Assembly (NCBI GenBank): GCA_035292585.1
Contig: DATDPU010000128.1
Coordinates: 24,164-88,163, forward strand
Length of the DNA: 64,000 nt
Source of the DNA: DASSFZ01 sp035292585
GTDB taxonomy: Bacteria; Chloroflexota; Anaerolineae; Fen-1058
Reading direction: 5' to 3'
The position numbers were made by a program, and so were the translations under genes. Positions 51,594 through 60,540 of this stretch are shown piece by piece. The notes under the pieces are model-generated. The model did not search any database. It saw nothing but the letters and a program-made list of their open reading frames with translations, and was not told where the DNA came from. Numbering within the stretch: the stretch's first letter is position 1; each line of letters begins with the position of its first letter.

Positions 51594-53494
51594 GAAAACA
51601 ACTGGAGGCGCTCAGCGCCGCATTCGATCGGCGTTGGCCCGGTTGGGCGAGTGCATGCGTTGCCGGTCTGACGCTGCTGGCGTTTGTTTTGCGCCTCAAC
51701 GATTTAGGCCGCTGGGATTTAACCTTCGACGAAGCGGCCAGCATCTGGATCGCGCGCAAGCCGCCGCCGGAGATGATCCGCTATCTGCTGGGCGCGTTCC
51801 ACGAGCATCCTCCGTTTTACTATCTCTCGTTGTGGGCCTGGACGCAGGCGACCGGGCAGAGTGAGTATGCCTTGCGCTTTTGGTCTGTCCTGGCCGGCGT
51901 GCTCAGCGTGCCGCTGATCTACGCCTGGTTGCGACGGCTGGTCGATCGGGGCACAGGCTTGCTTGCCGCGCTGTTGCTGACGCTCTCGGCTTTTCACATT
52001 TATTACTCGCAAGACGCGCGCATGTATGCCTTGATCGGCACGCTGGCTTTGCTGTCGCTGATCTGCCTCGATCGCATTCTCAAGGATGGTCGCCGGCGCT
52101 GGTGGATCGGGTGGGGCGTTGTCACGCTGATCGGCCTGTCGACGCATTACTTCATGGGTCTGATCAATGCCGTCGAAACCGTGTTCCTGCTCGTCACCTG
52201 GCGGCACAACCGGCGCGCGCTAAAACCCTGGCTGGCGATCCATTTTGGCGTGGCTGCGCTGATCGCGGTGTGGGTGCTGGCTTCGCCGGGGCTTCAGACC
52301 ACGCTGGGCAACCTGGGAGTGAGCGGTCGATCCGAGCCGTTGATCCGCACGCTGCGGGTGCTCGCGTTCGACGTGATCTTCAGCCCGGTCTCGCGGTTGG
52401 GGCACGAGTGGTTGTGGGCGATGTTGATCATGGCCGCAATCGGTCTGGTGATTTCGATCGGGGCACGGCACGATGCGGCGCGCGCCCGCGCCGGTTGGCT
52501 GATCGCGGCGCTGACGCTCGTGCCGCCGTTTCTGGTTTTGCTCACGCCCGAAGCGCTGTATTCACGCTATGTGCTGTTCATCGTGTTCGGTTTCGTGGCG
52601 GCGGTATCGATCGCGCTCATGCAGGCAAGCCGCTCGCTCCCATTGCTCGGCCTGGCGCTGACGCTCGTCGTCGCCTGGACGGCCGTCTCGCGTTACGCGC
52701 ATCAATATCCCACGCCCAAGAGCGTGTATGGCGACGTGATCGAAACCATCCGCTCGAGCTGGCAACCGGGCGATGCGCTGATCTTGAACGGGCCGTGGCA
52801 GTGGGTGCAGCTGGACTATTATCGGCCTGGCGATGTCCCGCTGTTTTTCCTGCCGCCCCAGACGCCCCCCGCGCTCGATCCGCTGGAAACGCAGCCGATC
52901 CTCGAATCGATCGCACGCGATTACCGGCGCGTCTGGGTGGTGCAGGCTGCCGTCCCGATCGCCGATCCCAATGCCTTTGTCGTGCGCTGGCTCAATGAGA
53001 ACGCCTTCCCGGCCGATCGACGCGGCGACCTGTCCCTCTTCTTCATTCGCAAAGAGACGGTGCGGGTTCAACCGATTGGCGTGGCGGTGGACGATACGCT
53101 TGAGCTGCGCGAAGCCGTTGTGCCGCAGGATTCGGTTCAGACGGGTGATGCGATTCTGGTCGCCTTGCATTGGCGCGTGCTGCGCCCGCCGGCCGAGGAT
53201 TTGGTGGCCAGCCTGGCGCTGGTCGGCTCGGATGATACCACCTGGGCCGAGCGTGTTTATCGACCTGGCGACGTGTTCGCGCCGCCGGAGACGTGGGCCG
53301 CAGGGCAAGTCATCATCGATCGACAGGCCTTGATCGTTCCGGTTGACACGCCGCCGGGCGACTATCTACTGCGCACGAATATTCGGCGGGCGGCCACGGG
53401 ATCGGCGCTGATGCCGCCCGACGCCGAGGGCGATCCGTGGATCGCGCTGGCCCGCGTGACGATCGCCCGATCTCAAGTGGCGTCAACGGATTGA
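51590..53494 (+). CDS. GT39/PMT-like membrane glycosyltransferase with one C-terminal beta module
   Basis: Membrane protein of 634 residues. DLTFDEAASIWIARKPP gives the catalytic acidic pair of PMT-like GT-C enzymes, then FHEHPPFYYLSLWAW and FHIYYSQDARMYAL. About ten helices to residue 380, then an extracytoplasmic part with a degenerate module (ALHWRVLRPPAEDLVASLAL). Fourth member of the local series. GTG start at 51590 overlaps the previous stop (GTGA). Confidence 0.82.
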   Translation: MRKQLEALSAAFDRRWPGWASACVAGLTLLAFVLRLNDLGRWDLTFDEAASIWIARKPPPEMIRYLLGAFHEHPPFYYLSLWAWTQATGQSEYALRFWSVLAGVLSVPLIYAWLRRLVDRGTGLLAALLLTLSAFHIYYSQDARMYALIGTLALLSLICLDRILKDGRRRWWIGWGVVTLIGLSTHYFMGLINAVETVFLLVTWRHNRRALKPWLAIHFGVAALIAVWVLASPGLQTTLGNLGVSGRSEPLIRTLRVLAFDVIFSPVSRLGHEWLWAMLIMAAIGLVISIGARHDAARARAGWLIAALTLVPPFLVLLTPEALYSRYVLFIVFGFVAAVSIALMQASRSLPLLGLALTLVVAWTAVSRYAHQYPTPKSVYGDVIETIRSSWQPGDALILNGPWQWVQLDYYRPGDVPLFFLPPQTPPALDPLETQPILESIARDYRRVWVVQAAVPIADPNAFVVRWLNENAFPADRRGDLSLFFIRKETVRVQPIGVAVDDTLELREAVVPQDSVQTGDAILVALHWRVLRPPAEDLVASLALVGSDDTTWAERVYRPGDVFAPPETWAAGQVIIDRQALIVPVDTPPGDYLLRTNIRRAATGSALMPPDAEGDPWIALARVTIARSQVASTD

Positions 53495-53529
53495 ACCTTT
53501 TGGCTGACCGGGGAGTTTACCTTTCACAC

Positions 53530-54981
53530 ATGGATCGTACGAGCTCGACTCCTTCGGTGTTTCGTTCACCCGACGCGCGAGTTTCCGTCGCGGGCGTGCT
53601 GCTCCTGGCCGCGCTCCTCTCGCTGATCGGCGGCCTGCTGGTGGCGCTGTTGGGTGGGCCGATCAGCCTGGGTCTGCTGGCCGGTCTTGGCTTCGGCGCG
53701 TGGATGCTGCGCGATATCGACGCGGGTTACCTGGCGTTGATCGCCAGCGTCTGCCTGCTGCCGTTCGGAGCGCTGCCGCTTCCTATCGGTTTCAAGCCGA
53801 CATTCCTCGACCTGATCATGCTCGTGCTGTTCGTCGTTTGGCTGACGCAGCGCGTGACCGGCAAGCAAGGGAAGCTGGTGACGGCGCCGGTCGGGCTGCC
53901 GGTCTTGATCTTTCTGGCGCTGGCGCTGGCGGCCTTCATCGCCGGACTGGGGCACGCGCCGCTCACGCAGACCATCGCGCGGCACTTTGCCGAAATCCTG
54001 TTGAGCGTCGTCTTGTTCTTCATGGTCGTCGATACCGTGCGTGACGAAACGCGCCTGGCGAAGTTCGTGCGCGCGATTCTGATCGCCGGCTTCATCGCGT
54101 CGATCGTGGCGATCGTGCTGTACGCCTTGCCCGATCGCACGACGATGGAGTTGCTCTCGCGCCTGCGCGCGTTCGGTTATCCCGAAGGCCCGGGCGTACT
54201 GCGTTACATCCGCGACGATCCGAGCCTGCCGCAGCGCGCCACCGGCACGTCGATCGATCCCAATGTGTTGGGCGGCCTGTTGACTATGACGCTGTCGGTT
54301 AGCGTGACACAGGTCTTCGGCGCGCGCCGCGTGGTGCGGCGCGCCTGGGCGGCGCTCTTCACTGCAACGATGGCCCTGGCGCTGATCTTGACGTTCTCGC
54401 GGGCGTCGTTCGCGGGCGTGGGCGCGGCGCTGCTCGGGCTGGGTCTGCTCCGCTACCGCAAGGTTCTGCCGGTGATCGCAATCGTCGCGGCGCTCATATT
54501 GGTGTTACCTCAAACGCAGGACTATGTTTCACACTTCTTCGAAGGCGTGCAGGGTGAGGACCTGGCCACGCAAATGCGTGTGGGCGAGTACAAGGATGCG
54601 CTGACGCTGATCGGCCGTTACCCGATCTTCGGCGTCGGGTTCACCGGCTCGCCCGATCTCGACACGTACATCGGCGTCTCCAGCGTGTATCTGTTGATGG
54701 CCGAAGAAATGGGGCTGGTCGGGCTGGCGGTCTTCCTGCTGGTGATGCTGACGCTGTTTGCCTGGGCCGGGCGAGCGCGGTCGACCGTGCGCGCCCGCCC
54801 CGCCCTGGAACCGCTGTGGTGGGGTCTGCACACCGCATTGGCCGGGGCGCTGATCGGCGGTGTGCTGGATCACTATTTCTTCAATCTGGATTTTCATCAC
54901 TCGGCCGTGTTCTTCTGGTTGTTCGTCGGCCTGGCGGCGGCGGCCACGCGGCTGGCGCTGGAAGTGAAACGGGAAGCGTGA
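53530..54981 (+). CDS. O-antigen ligase/polymerase-like membrane protein (WaaL/Wzy)
   Basis: Polytopic protein of 483 residues with ten to twelve helices. The segment ATGTSIDPNVLGGLLTMTLS, then LILTFSRASFAGVGAALLGL, and the external loop with GRYPIFGVGFTGSPDL follow the Wzy_C pattern of O-antigen ligases. The N-terminal stretch of hydrophobic helices starts after a short Ser/Thr-rich lead. It would join or polymerise the glycan made by the upstream enzymes. The ATG at 53530 is preferred; TTG codons upstream remain possible. Confidence 0.83.
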   Translation: MDRTSSTPSVFRSPDARVSVAGVLLLAALLSLIGGLLVALLGGPISLGLLAGLGFGAWMLRDIDAGYLALIASVCLLPFGALPLPIGFKPTFLDLIMLVLFVVWLTQRVTGKQGKLVTAPVGLPVLIFLALALAAFIAGLGHAPLTQTIARHFAEILLSVVLFFMVVDTVRDETRLAKFVRAILIAGFIASIVAIVLYALPDRTTMELLSRLRAFGYPEGPGVLRYIRDDPSLPQRATGTSIDPNVLGGLLTMTLSVSVTQVFGARRVVRRAWAALFTATMALALILTFSRASFAGVGAALLGLGLLRYRKVLPVIAIVAALILVLPQTQDYVSHFFEGVQGEDLATQMRVGEYKDALTLIGRYPIFGVGFTGSPDLDTYIGVSSVYLLMAEEMGLVGLAVFLLVMLTLFAWAGRARSTVRARPALEPLWWGLHTALAGALIGGVLDHYFFNLDFHHSAVFFWLFVGLAAAATRLALEVKREA

Positions 54982-55029
54982 TACGCGGAATGGATTTATC
55001 CGTTTATCCGTTTCACAGCCGTTGCTCTT

Positions 55030-55059
55030 TTGACCCGTACAATTTGCCTGTGGTATAAT
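55030..55059 (+). promoter_or_regulatory. Promoter of the partner-switch genes
   Basis: TTGACC (55030-55035), 18 bases, TGGTATAAT with a consensus -10 at 55054-55059. CAGGAG follows before the ATG at 55088. Confidence 0.65.
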
Positions 55060-55087
55060 CGCCCTCACCCCAATCAGGAGTGGTGCG

Positions 55088-55420
55088 ATGCAGATTTCTA
55101 GCCGCGAGTTGAAGCGCGTCAACGTCGTGACGGTGGGTGGTCGTGTCGATAGCGCAGCGGCGCCGGATCTGGAACAGACGCTGCAAAGCCTGATCGACAG
55201 CCGGCGTACCCAGATCGTCATCGAGCTGGGCGAGGTCGAGTACATGAGCAGCGCCGGCTTGCGCGCGCTGGTCTCGGCCCTGAAAGCGGCCAAAAAGGGC
55301 GGCGGCGATGTCGTCATCGCCCGCCCCTCGACTCGAGTGCGCGAAGTCCTCGAACTGGCCGGCCTGACTTCGGTCTTCGCGCTGTATGACGACGTCGTGG
55401 AGGCAGTGGGATCATTTTGA
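55088..55420 (+). CDS. STAS-domain anti-sigma factor antagonist
   Basis: SpoIIAA/RsbV-like protein of 110 residues. The STAS core has IVIELGEVEYMSSAGLRALV, where the Ser pair (about 57-58) is the phosphorylation site of the family. Unphosphorylated, it would bind the anti-sigma kinase encoded next and release its target. The kinase gene follows after 164 bases with no recognised element between. Confidence 0.9.
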   Translation: MQISSRELKRVNVVTVGGRVDSAAAPDLEQTLQSLIDSRRTQIVIELGEVEYMSSAGLRALVSALKAAKKGGGDVVIARPSTRVREVLELAGLTSVFALYDDVVEAVGSF

Positions 55421-55584
55421 TCGCTCCACGGGTGACCGAAGCCCCGCAGCCGACGCCGGTCTGCCCTGTGCGGAGCGAAGGGTCGGCTGCGCCGTGTTGT
55501 GGCGGTGATGTGAAGCGTCGGGACGATTACTGAATACTCTCGATTGTAAATGACGGTCACCTCTGTGCGAGCGTAAACGCGATC

Positions 55585-56019
55585 ATGGTGAATGAACGCA
55601 CCCTGACGGTACCTGGCCGGTATGAGAATCTGGCCCGAATCTCAGATTTTATTACGCAAGTCGCCCGCGACGCCGGTTTCGACGAGGATGATGTGTTCCA
55701 TATCCAGATGGCGGTCGATGAGGCCTGTTCCAATATCATCGAACACGCCTACGGGCAGGCTGGCGACGGCGACATCGATCTGCTGTGCCGGGTGGCTGAG
55801 AACGGCGACCTCGTCGTCGAGATCCGCGATCACGGCCAACCTTTCGATCCCGATCAAGTTCCGTTTCCCAAAATCGAGGGGGATAACGTAGACCTTGAGT
55901 CGATGAAAGTGGGTGGGCTGGGGCTGTTCTTTATGCGCAAGCTGATGGACGAGGTCAACTTTCGCTTTGACCCCGGCGCGGGCAACCATCTCACGATGGT
56001 GAAACGGAGGCCCAGGTGA
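55585..56019 (+). CDS. Anti-sigma regulatory factor, serine/threonine kinase (RsbW/SpoIIAB-like)
   Basis: GHKL-fold kinase of 144 residues. N-box MAVDEACSNIIEHAYG, G1-like IRDHGQPFDP and G2-like VGGLGLFFMRKLMDEV form the ATP site. It should phosphorylate the STAS proteins on either side. No sigma factor or PP2C phosphatase is adjacent, so the output could be distant or not a sigma factor. Its stop overlaps the next gene by 4 bases (GTGA). Confidence 0.92.
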   Translation: MVNERTLTVPGRYENLARISDFITQVARDAGFDEDDVFHIQMAVDEACSNIIEHAYGQAGDGDIDLLCRVAENGDLVVEIRDHGQPFDPDQVPFPKIEGDNVDLESMKVGGLGLFFMRKLMDEVNFRFDPGAGNHLTMVKRRPR

Positions 56020-56381
56020 GTGACGGGGTCGCACAAGAACTGCTGACGGGCAACGTGCTGCGCCTCGCGCCTGAAGGACGGCTGGATACGTTCAGCGTGC
56101 CGGCGTTCGAAACGGCCCTGAGCGAGAGCCTGGACGCCGGTTTGTCGCGCCTGGTGATCGATATGGCTAACGTGACGTATGTGTCCAGCAGCGGCTTGCG
56201 CGCGCTGCTCAGCGCGCGGCGGCGCGCCCGCTCGGCTGGGGGCGACGTCGTGTTGTGCAACATGGCGCCCCGCGTGCGCGAGATTTTCGAGATGGTCGGC
56301 TTCATCAGCTTGTTCAATATTTTCTCGTCAGTCGTGGATGCGGCGGCAAAGTTCAACACCGGTGTATCGACCCACCCTTGA
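56016..56381 (+). CDS. Second STAS-domain anti-sigma factor antagonist
   Basis: 121 residues, GTG start overlapping the kinase stop. The core VIDMANVTYVSSSGLRALLS carries a triple serine at the phosphorylation site. It differs from the first STAS protein, so the kinase may choose between two partners. Confidence 0.9.
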   Translation: MSDGVAQELLTGNVLRLAPEGRLDTFSVPAFETALSESLDAGLSRLVIDMANVTYVSSSGLRALLSARRRARSAGGDVVLCNMAPRVREIFEMVGFISLFNIFSSVVDAAAKFNTGVSTHP

Positions 56382-56586
56382 GTGAGACGGCATTTGGGCT
56401 TTAAGGGCAGTCGTGTTTGCCGCAACATCGGACCGCGTGCCCGCCCACGCGGGTCAGGCTGCGCCGATCAATCCGCTATCCCACACCACCGCCCAACAGG
56501 TAGCGAAAGGAGGTGCGACCCAGCTAAAGCCCGCGTTGTGAATGTTGCGTTGTGTTACCTTAAGCAATCTCTAAGGAGGAGAGGGC
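56382..56586. other. Spacer before the peptide transporter operon
   Basis: No gene seen. GC-rich dyads (CGTGCCCGCCCACGCGGG) and AAAGGAGGTGCGACC lie in the first half; a strong Shine-Dalgarno, AAGGAGGAGAGGG, ends two bases before the next ATG. No confident promoter. Confidence 0.4.
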
Positions 56587-58245
56587 ATGTTACACAACCG
56601 AAAATGGGTTTCTGTTGTCTCAACGCTCGTTATTCTCGCCATCGTCCTGGCGGCTTGTCAGGCGCCCGCGACGCCGCCCCCTGGCCATCCGCTCAGCTAC
56701 GAGAAAGTCCGCCAGGCAATCGCCATGGGCATCGACCGCCAGGCCATTGTCGATAAATTCTACCCGACCGGCTCCACCGTCGCGTCACACTTCACACCGT
56801 GCGCCATCCCCGGCGGCTGCGAAGGCGAAGCGTGGTATGCGTTTGATCGCGAAGCGGCCAAGCGCCTGCTGGCGGAAGCCGGTTACCCGAACGGCTTTGA
56901 CCTGACCCTGGCCTACCGCGATGTGGTCCGTTCTTATCTGCCGACGCCCGGCCGGGTGGCGGAAGAGCTTCAAGCGCAGCTGAAAGAGCTGGGCATCAAC
57001 GCGACGATCGAGATGCAGGAGGGCGGCACGTTCCTCGATAACGCCTCCAACGGCAAGCTGGAAATCTTCCTGCTGGGTTGGAATGCTGACTACCCCGATG
57101 CGACCAACTTCCTCGACTCGCATATGGGGGCGGGCGCGAACGACTCGTTCGGCGCGAAGTTTGACGACGTCACGTCGGCTTTGGCCGAAGCCGCCTCGCT
57201 CGCGGACCAGACAGCGCGCAACGCATTGTATGCTACGGCGAACACGGCCATCAAACAGCACGTGCCGATGGTGCCGGTGGCGCACGGCGGTTCGGCCACC
57301 GTCTTCACGGCCGACGCGACCGGCGGGCATGCCAGCCCGCTCGGCAACGAATCTTTTAAGGTCGTCGAAGCGCCCGGCAAGGAAACTTTCGTGTGGATGC
57401 AGAACGCCGAGCCGTTGAGCCTGTACTGCGCCGACGAGACCGACGGCGAAAGCCTGCGCGCCTGCGAGCAGATCTTCGACCCGCTGTTGACGTATGAGAT
57501 CGGCGGCGTGGCGGTCGAGCCGAATATCGCCGAGATGCCCGTCGCGAACGACGACCTGACCGAGTGGACGGTAACCTTGCGCGACGGCGTCACCTTCTCC
57601 GATGGCACGCCGCTCACCGCGCAGGACGTGGTTGCCACCTATGCCGTGCAGTGGGACAGGAACCACCCGCTGCACGTCGGCAACACCGGCAACTTCGACT
57701 ACTGGACCTACTTGTTCCTTGCGTTCCTGGAAGAGCCGCCGGCGACGGCGACCGCCGACAAGTACGAAGCGGCGAATTGCGACTACGGCGGCTTGGTGAG
57801 ATCGATCGAGGCGGTCGATGAGCAGACCGTCAAGTTCACGATGTGCGCGCCCGACCCAGCCTTCCCGTCGAAGATCGCCTTCAGCTCGGTCGGCATCCAG
57901 TCCGCTGCGCATCTGGAGGAAACCGGCGGCGGCGGCGACCTGCTGGAGAGCGCGCTTGGCTCCGGCCCGTACATAGTGGACGAGTGGGTGCGCGGCGATC
58001 ACCTGACGCTGGTCGCCAACCCCAACTACTGGGGCGAGCCGCCCCTGATGCCGACCGTCATCTTCCGCTGGAACTCGGAAGCGGCCGCGCGCCTGACCGC
58101 GCTGAAAGCGGGCGAAGTGGACGCGATCGATAATCCCGATCCCAACGACTTCGCGACGATCGAGGGCGATTCAACGCTGACGCTCTTCCCGCGTGAGGCG
58201 CTCAACATCTTCTACATCGGCTTGAACAACAACGTTCAGCCGTAA
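56587..58245 (+). CDS. Family-5 peptide-binding lipoprotein with permuted lobe order
   Basis: ABC solute-binding lipoprotein, 552 residues, signal ending in VLAAC (Cys24). The order of conserved blocks is unusual. Residues of about 36-255 hold what is normally the C-terminal half (VRQAIAMGIDRQAIVDKFY, AAKRLLAEAGYP, IEIFLLGW-like LEIFLLGWNADYP, VPMVPVAHG). Residues of about 266-552 hold the normal N-terminal half (ACEQIFDPLL, LRDGVTFSDGTPLTAQDVV, LGSGPYIVDEWVRGDHLTL, LNIFYIGLNNNVQP). The end would join smoothly to the beginning of the first block, as expected for circular permutation. It heads a complete oligopeptide ABC operon. Confidence 0.85.
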   Translation: MLHNRKWVSVVSTLVILAIVLAACQAPATPPPGHPLSYEKVRQAIAMGIDRQAIVDKFYPTGSTVASHFTPCAIPGGCEGEAWYAFDREAAKRLLAEAGYPNGFDLTLAYRDVVRSYLPTPGRVAEELQAQLKELGINATIEMQEGGTFLDNASNGKLEIFLLGWNADYPDATNFLDSHMGAGANDSFGAKFDDVTSALAEAASLADQTARNALYATANTAIKQHVPMVPVAHGGSATVFTADATGGHASPLGNESFKVVEAPGKETFVWMQNAEPLSLYCADETDGESLRACEQIFDPLLTYEIGGVAVEPNIAEMPVANDDLTEWTVTLRDGVTFSDGTPLTAQDVVATYAVQWDRNHPLHVGNTGNFDYWTYLFLAFLEEPPATATADKYEAANCDYGGLVRSIEAVDEQTVKFTMCAPDPAFPSKIAFSSVGIQSAAHLEETGGGGDLLESALGSGPYIVDEWVRGDHLTLVANPNYWGEPPLMPTVIFRWNSEAAARLTALKAGEVDAIDNPDPNDFATIEGDSTLTLFPREALNIFYIGLNNNVQP

Positions 58246-58256
58246 ATCAAGCCGTC

Positions 58257-58290
58257 AGACCTCCGAGGTTTCAACAAACCTCGGAGGTCT
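58257..58290. terminator. Perfect inverted repeat downstream of the binding-protein gene (family I)
   Basis: AGACCTCCGAGGTTT and AAACCTCGGAGGTCT around CAAC: 15 perfect pairs just after the stop codon. No T-run. It may protect the upstream message or thin out transcription into the permease genes, which would favour excess binding protein. Confidence 0.6.
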
Positions 58291-58329
58291 AGCTTCAATG
58301 GGTGGGGCCGTGCGTCCCACCCATTCACT

Positions 58330-58420
58330 ATACCTCACCCCCACCCCGGCCGGCTGCCACCCCTCCCCCGCTCCTGTTCCGATAGGCGAGGGGGGAGGGG
58401 GAGGGGTGGGGGTAAGGTCG
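58330..58420. repeat. Family H palindromic repeat
   Basis: CCTCACCCCCACCCC... CCCTCCCCCGC facing GCGAGGGGGGAGGGGGAGGGG, the largest of this family in the window, immediately before the permease gene. Confidence 0.75.
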
Positions 58421-58432
58421 GGGAACACGGTT

Positions 58433-59509
58433 ATGGGTCGTTTCTTGCTTCGCCGCCTGCTGTTGATCATCCCGGTTCTCATCGGAATCATCTTCGTCAC
58501 GTTTGTCCTGGTGCGTGCGATTCCGGGCGATCCCTGCCGGGCGATGCTGGGTGAAAAAGCCACTCAAAAATCGTGCGACGCTTTCAAAGAGCGTTTTGGC
58601 TTGAACGACAACGTCATCGTCCAATTCGGCCGGTATGCCGGCAACCTGCTCTCGGGCGATCTCGGCAAATCGATCAAATTCGGGCGGTCCGTCGGCGACA
58701 TTCTGTTGGAGCGATTGCCGATGACGCTGGAGCTGGCGATCGGCGCGATGACCTTCGCCATCGTCTTTGGGATTCCGCTGGGCATTCTCTCGGCGTACCG
58801 GCACAACTCGCCCATCGACGCGGCGACGATGATGGGCGCCAATCTCGGCGTGTCGATGCCGATCTTTTGGTTGGGCTTGTTGCTGGCCGGATTCTTCGGC
58901 GTGGCGCTCAAAGACACGCCGCTGCAATTACCCACGCAGGGCCGGTTGACTTCGGGCATCACCATCGCGCCGCTCCTGGAAACATGGAACCTGCAAGAAC
59001 CGTCAGGGCTGGGCGGCACGCTCATCACTTTCCTGTCGAACACCTTCACGTTCAACGCGCTGGTGACAGGCAATTGGGTCGTGCTCGGCGATGCGCTCAA
59101 GCACCTGATCTTGCCGTCGATCGCGCTGGGCACGATCCCGCTGTCGATCATCGCGCGGCTCACCCGCTCGAACCTGTTGGACGTGATGGGGCTGGATTAC
59201 ATCCGCACCGCCCGCGCCAAGGGCGTAATCGAGCGGCGCGTGGTCTTCAAGCACGCCATGCGCAACGCGATGCTGCCGCTGGTGACGATCATCGGCCTGC
59301 AATTCGGCGCGTTGCTCGGCGGCGCGGTGCTCACCGAGTCGGTCTTTGGCCTGCCCGGCATGGGCAAGTTCCTGGTCGACTCCATCTTCGCCCGCGACTA
59401 CCCGGTGGTGCAAGGCTTCACGCTGACCATCGCGATGATCTTCGTCTTCGTCAACCTGCTGGTCGATATCTCGTATGCGTATCTCGATCCGAGGGTGCGG
59501 CTGAATTGA
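58433..59509 (+). CDS. Peptide ABC transporter permease (DppB/OppB-like)
   Basis: Inner-membrane permease of 358 residues with the DppB N-terminus MGRFLLRRLLLIIPVLIGI, FVLVRAIPGDP, and the EAA loop with YIRTARAKGVIERRVVFKHAMRNAMLP, which contacts the ATPases. ESVFGLPGMGKFLVDSIFARDYPVVQG is typical. The ATG at 58433 starts the conserved region; a longer reading from 58298 passes through the family H repeat. Pairs with the DppC-like permease downstream. Confidence 0.95.
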   Translation: MGRFLLRRLLLIIPVLIGIIFVTFVLVRAIPGDPCRAMLGEKATQKSCDAFKERFGLNDNVIVQFGRYAGNLLSGDLGKSIKFGRSVGDILLERLPMTLELAIGAMTFAIVFGIPLGILSAYRHNSPIDAATMMGANLGVSMPIFWLGLLLAGFFGVALKDTPLQLPTQGRLTSGITIAPLLETWNLQEPSGLGGTLITFLSNTFTFNALVTGNWVVLGDALKHLILPSIALGTIPLSIIARLTRSNLLDVMGLDYIRTARAKGVIERRVVFKHAMRNAMLPLVTIIGLQFGALLGGAVLTESVFGLPGMGKFLVDSIFARDYPVVQGFTLTIAMIFVFVNLLVDISYAYLDPRVRLN

Positions 59510-59516
59510 TGGGTAA

Positions 59517-59570
59517 GGCGTGGCAGGTAAACAGGTAGACAGGTAGCAGGTAAACAAGTAGCAAGTATGG
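59517..59570. repeat. Family A repeat between the permease genes
   Basis: GGCAGGTAAACAGGTAGACAGGTAGCAGGTAAACAAGTAGCAAG: tandem GGTA units, one arm only. Confidence 0.75.
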
Positions 59571-59585
59571 CTTGAGGATCGTTTC

Positions 59586-60539
59586 ATGCAGACCGCCGAT
59601 GCACTTCCTGCGATAACCGAACAGCAAAAACTGGCGCCGCCGGCCAGCCTGTGGCGCGATGCGCTGCGCAGCCTGGTCCGCAACCGCTCCGCACAGGTGG
59701 GGATGGTGATCCTGGGCTTCCTGCTGTTGGTTGCCATCTTCGCGCCGATCATCGCCACGCACGATCCGATCGGTTTCTTCGATCCGAGCGGGCGCACGCG
59801 CCTGCCGCCGTGTGTCCATGTGCTGGGCTGCCCGGCCGATCAGCCCCAATACTACTTTGGGTTGGACAGCAACGGCCGCGATCTGTTCAGCCGCGTGATC
59901 TACGCCACGCAGGTGTCATTGTTTATCGGCCTGGCGACCGTCACGTTCGGCATCATCGTCGGCACGCTGATCGGCGCGCTGGCGGGTTACCTGAGCGGTT
60001 GGTTCGACAACATCGTGATGCGGTTCATGGATGTGCTCTTGGCCTTCCCCAGCCTGCTGTTGTCGATCGCGTTGGTGGCGATTCTGCGCGCGGTGATCGT
60101 GCGCGGCTTATCGCCGCTGATCCCGGCGCTGTTCGCCATCGGCTTCGTATCGATCCCGGTGTATGCCCGCATTGTGCGCGCGAGCGTGCTGTCCATCAAA
60201 GAGCTAGATTTCGTCGCGGCGGATCGGGCGCTGGGCGTGTCGCGCCGGCGCATTCTCTTCCGGCGTATCCTGCCCAACGCGCTGACGCCGCTGATCGTGC
60301 AGGGCACGCTCGGCATTGCCACCGGCATTCTGGACGCCGCCGCGCTCGGCTTTTTAGGGCTGGGGCAGCAGCCGCCGTATCCGGAATGGGGGACGATGCT
60401 CGGCGTCGAGCGGGGCAGCGTGTTCAACGCGCCGCATCTGCTGCTCTTCCCCGGTCTCGCGATCATGTTCACCGTGCTCGGCTTCAATCTGCTCGGCGAT
60501 GGGCTGCGCGACGCGCTCGACCCGCGCCTGCACCGGTAG
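59586..60539 (+). CDS. Peptide ABC transporter permease (DppC/OppC-like)
   Basis: 317 residues. N-terminal SLWRDALRSLVRNRSAQVGMVILG is the DppC lead. FGLDSNGRDLFSRVIYATQVSL and the EAA loop FVAADRALGVSRRRILFRRILPNALTPLIV are diagnostic. It has a short insertion with two cysteines (RLPPCVHVLGCPADQP) in the first external loop, seen in some relatives. Partner of the preceding permease. Confidence 0.95.
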   Translation: MQTADALPAITEQQKLAPPASLWRDALRSLVRNRSAQVGMVILGFLLLVAIFAPIIATHDPIGFFDPSGRTRLPPCVHVLGCPADQPQYYFGLDSNGRDLFSRVIYATQVSLFIGLATVTFGIIVGTLIGALAGYLSGWFDNIVMRFMDVLLAFPSLLLSIALVAILRAVIVRGLSPLIPALFAIGFVSIPVYARIVRASVLSIKELDFVAADRALGVSRRRILFRRILPNALTPLIVQGTLGIATGILDAAALGFLGLGQQPPYPEWGTMLGVERGSVFNAPHLLLFPGLAIMFTVLGFNLLGDGLRDALDPRLHR

Positions 60540-60540
60540 G

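Noticed and set aside
58298..58432. Longer start for the DppB-like permease
   Set aside because: The stretch is the family H palindromic repeat, and DppB proteins begin at the RFLLRRLL segment.
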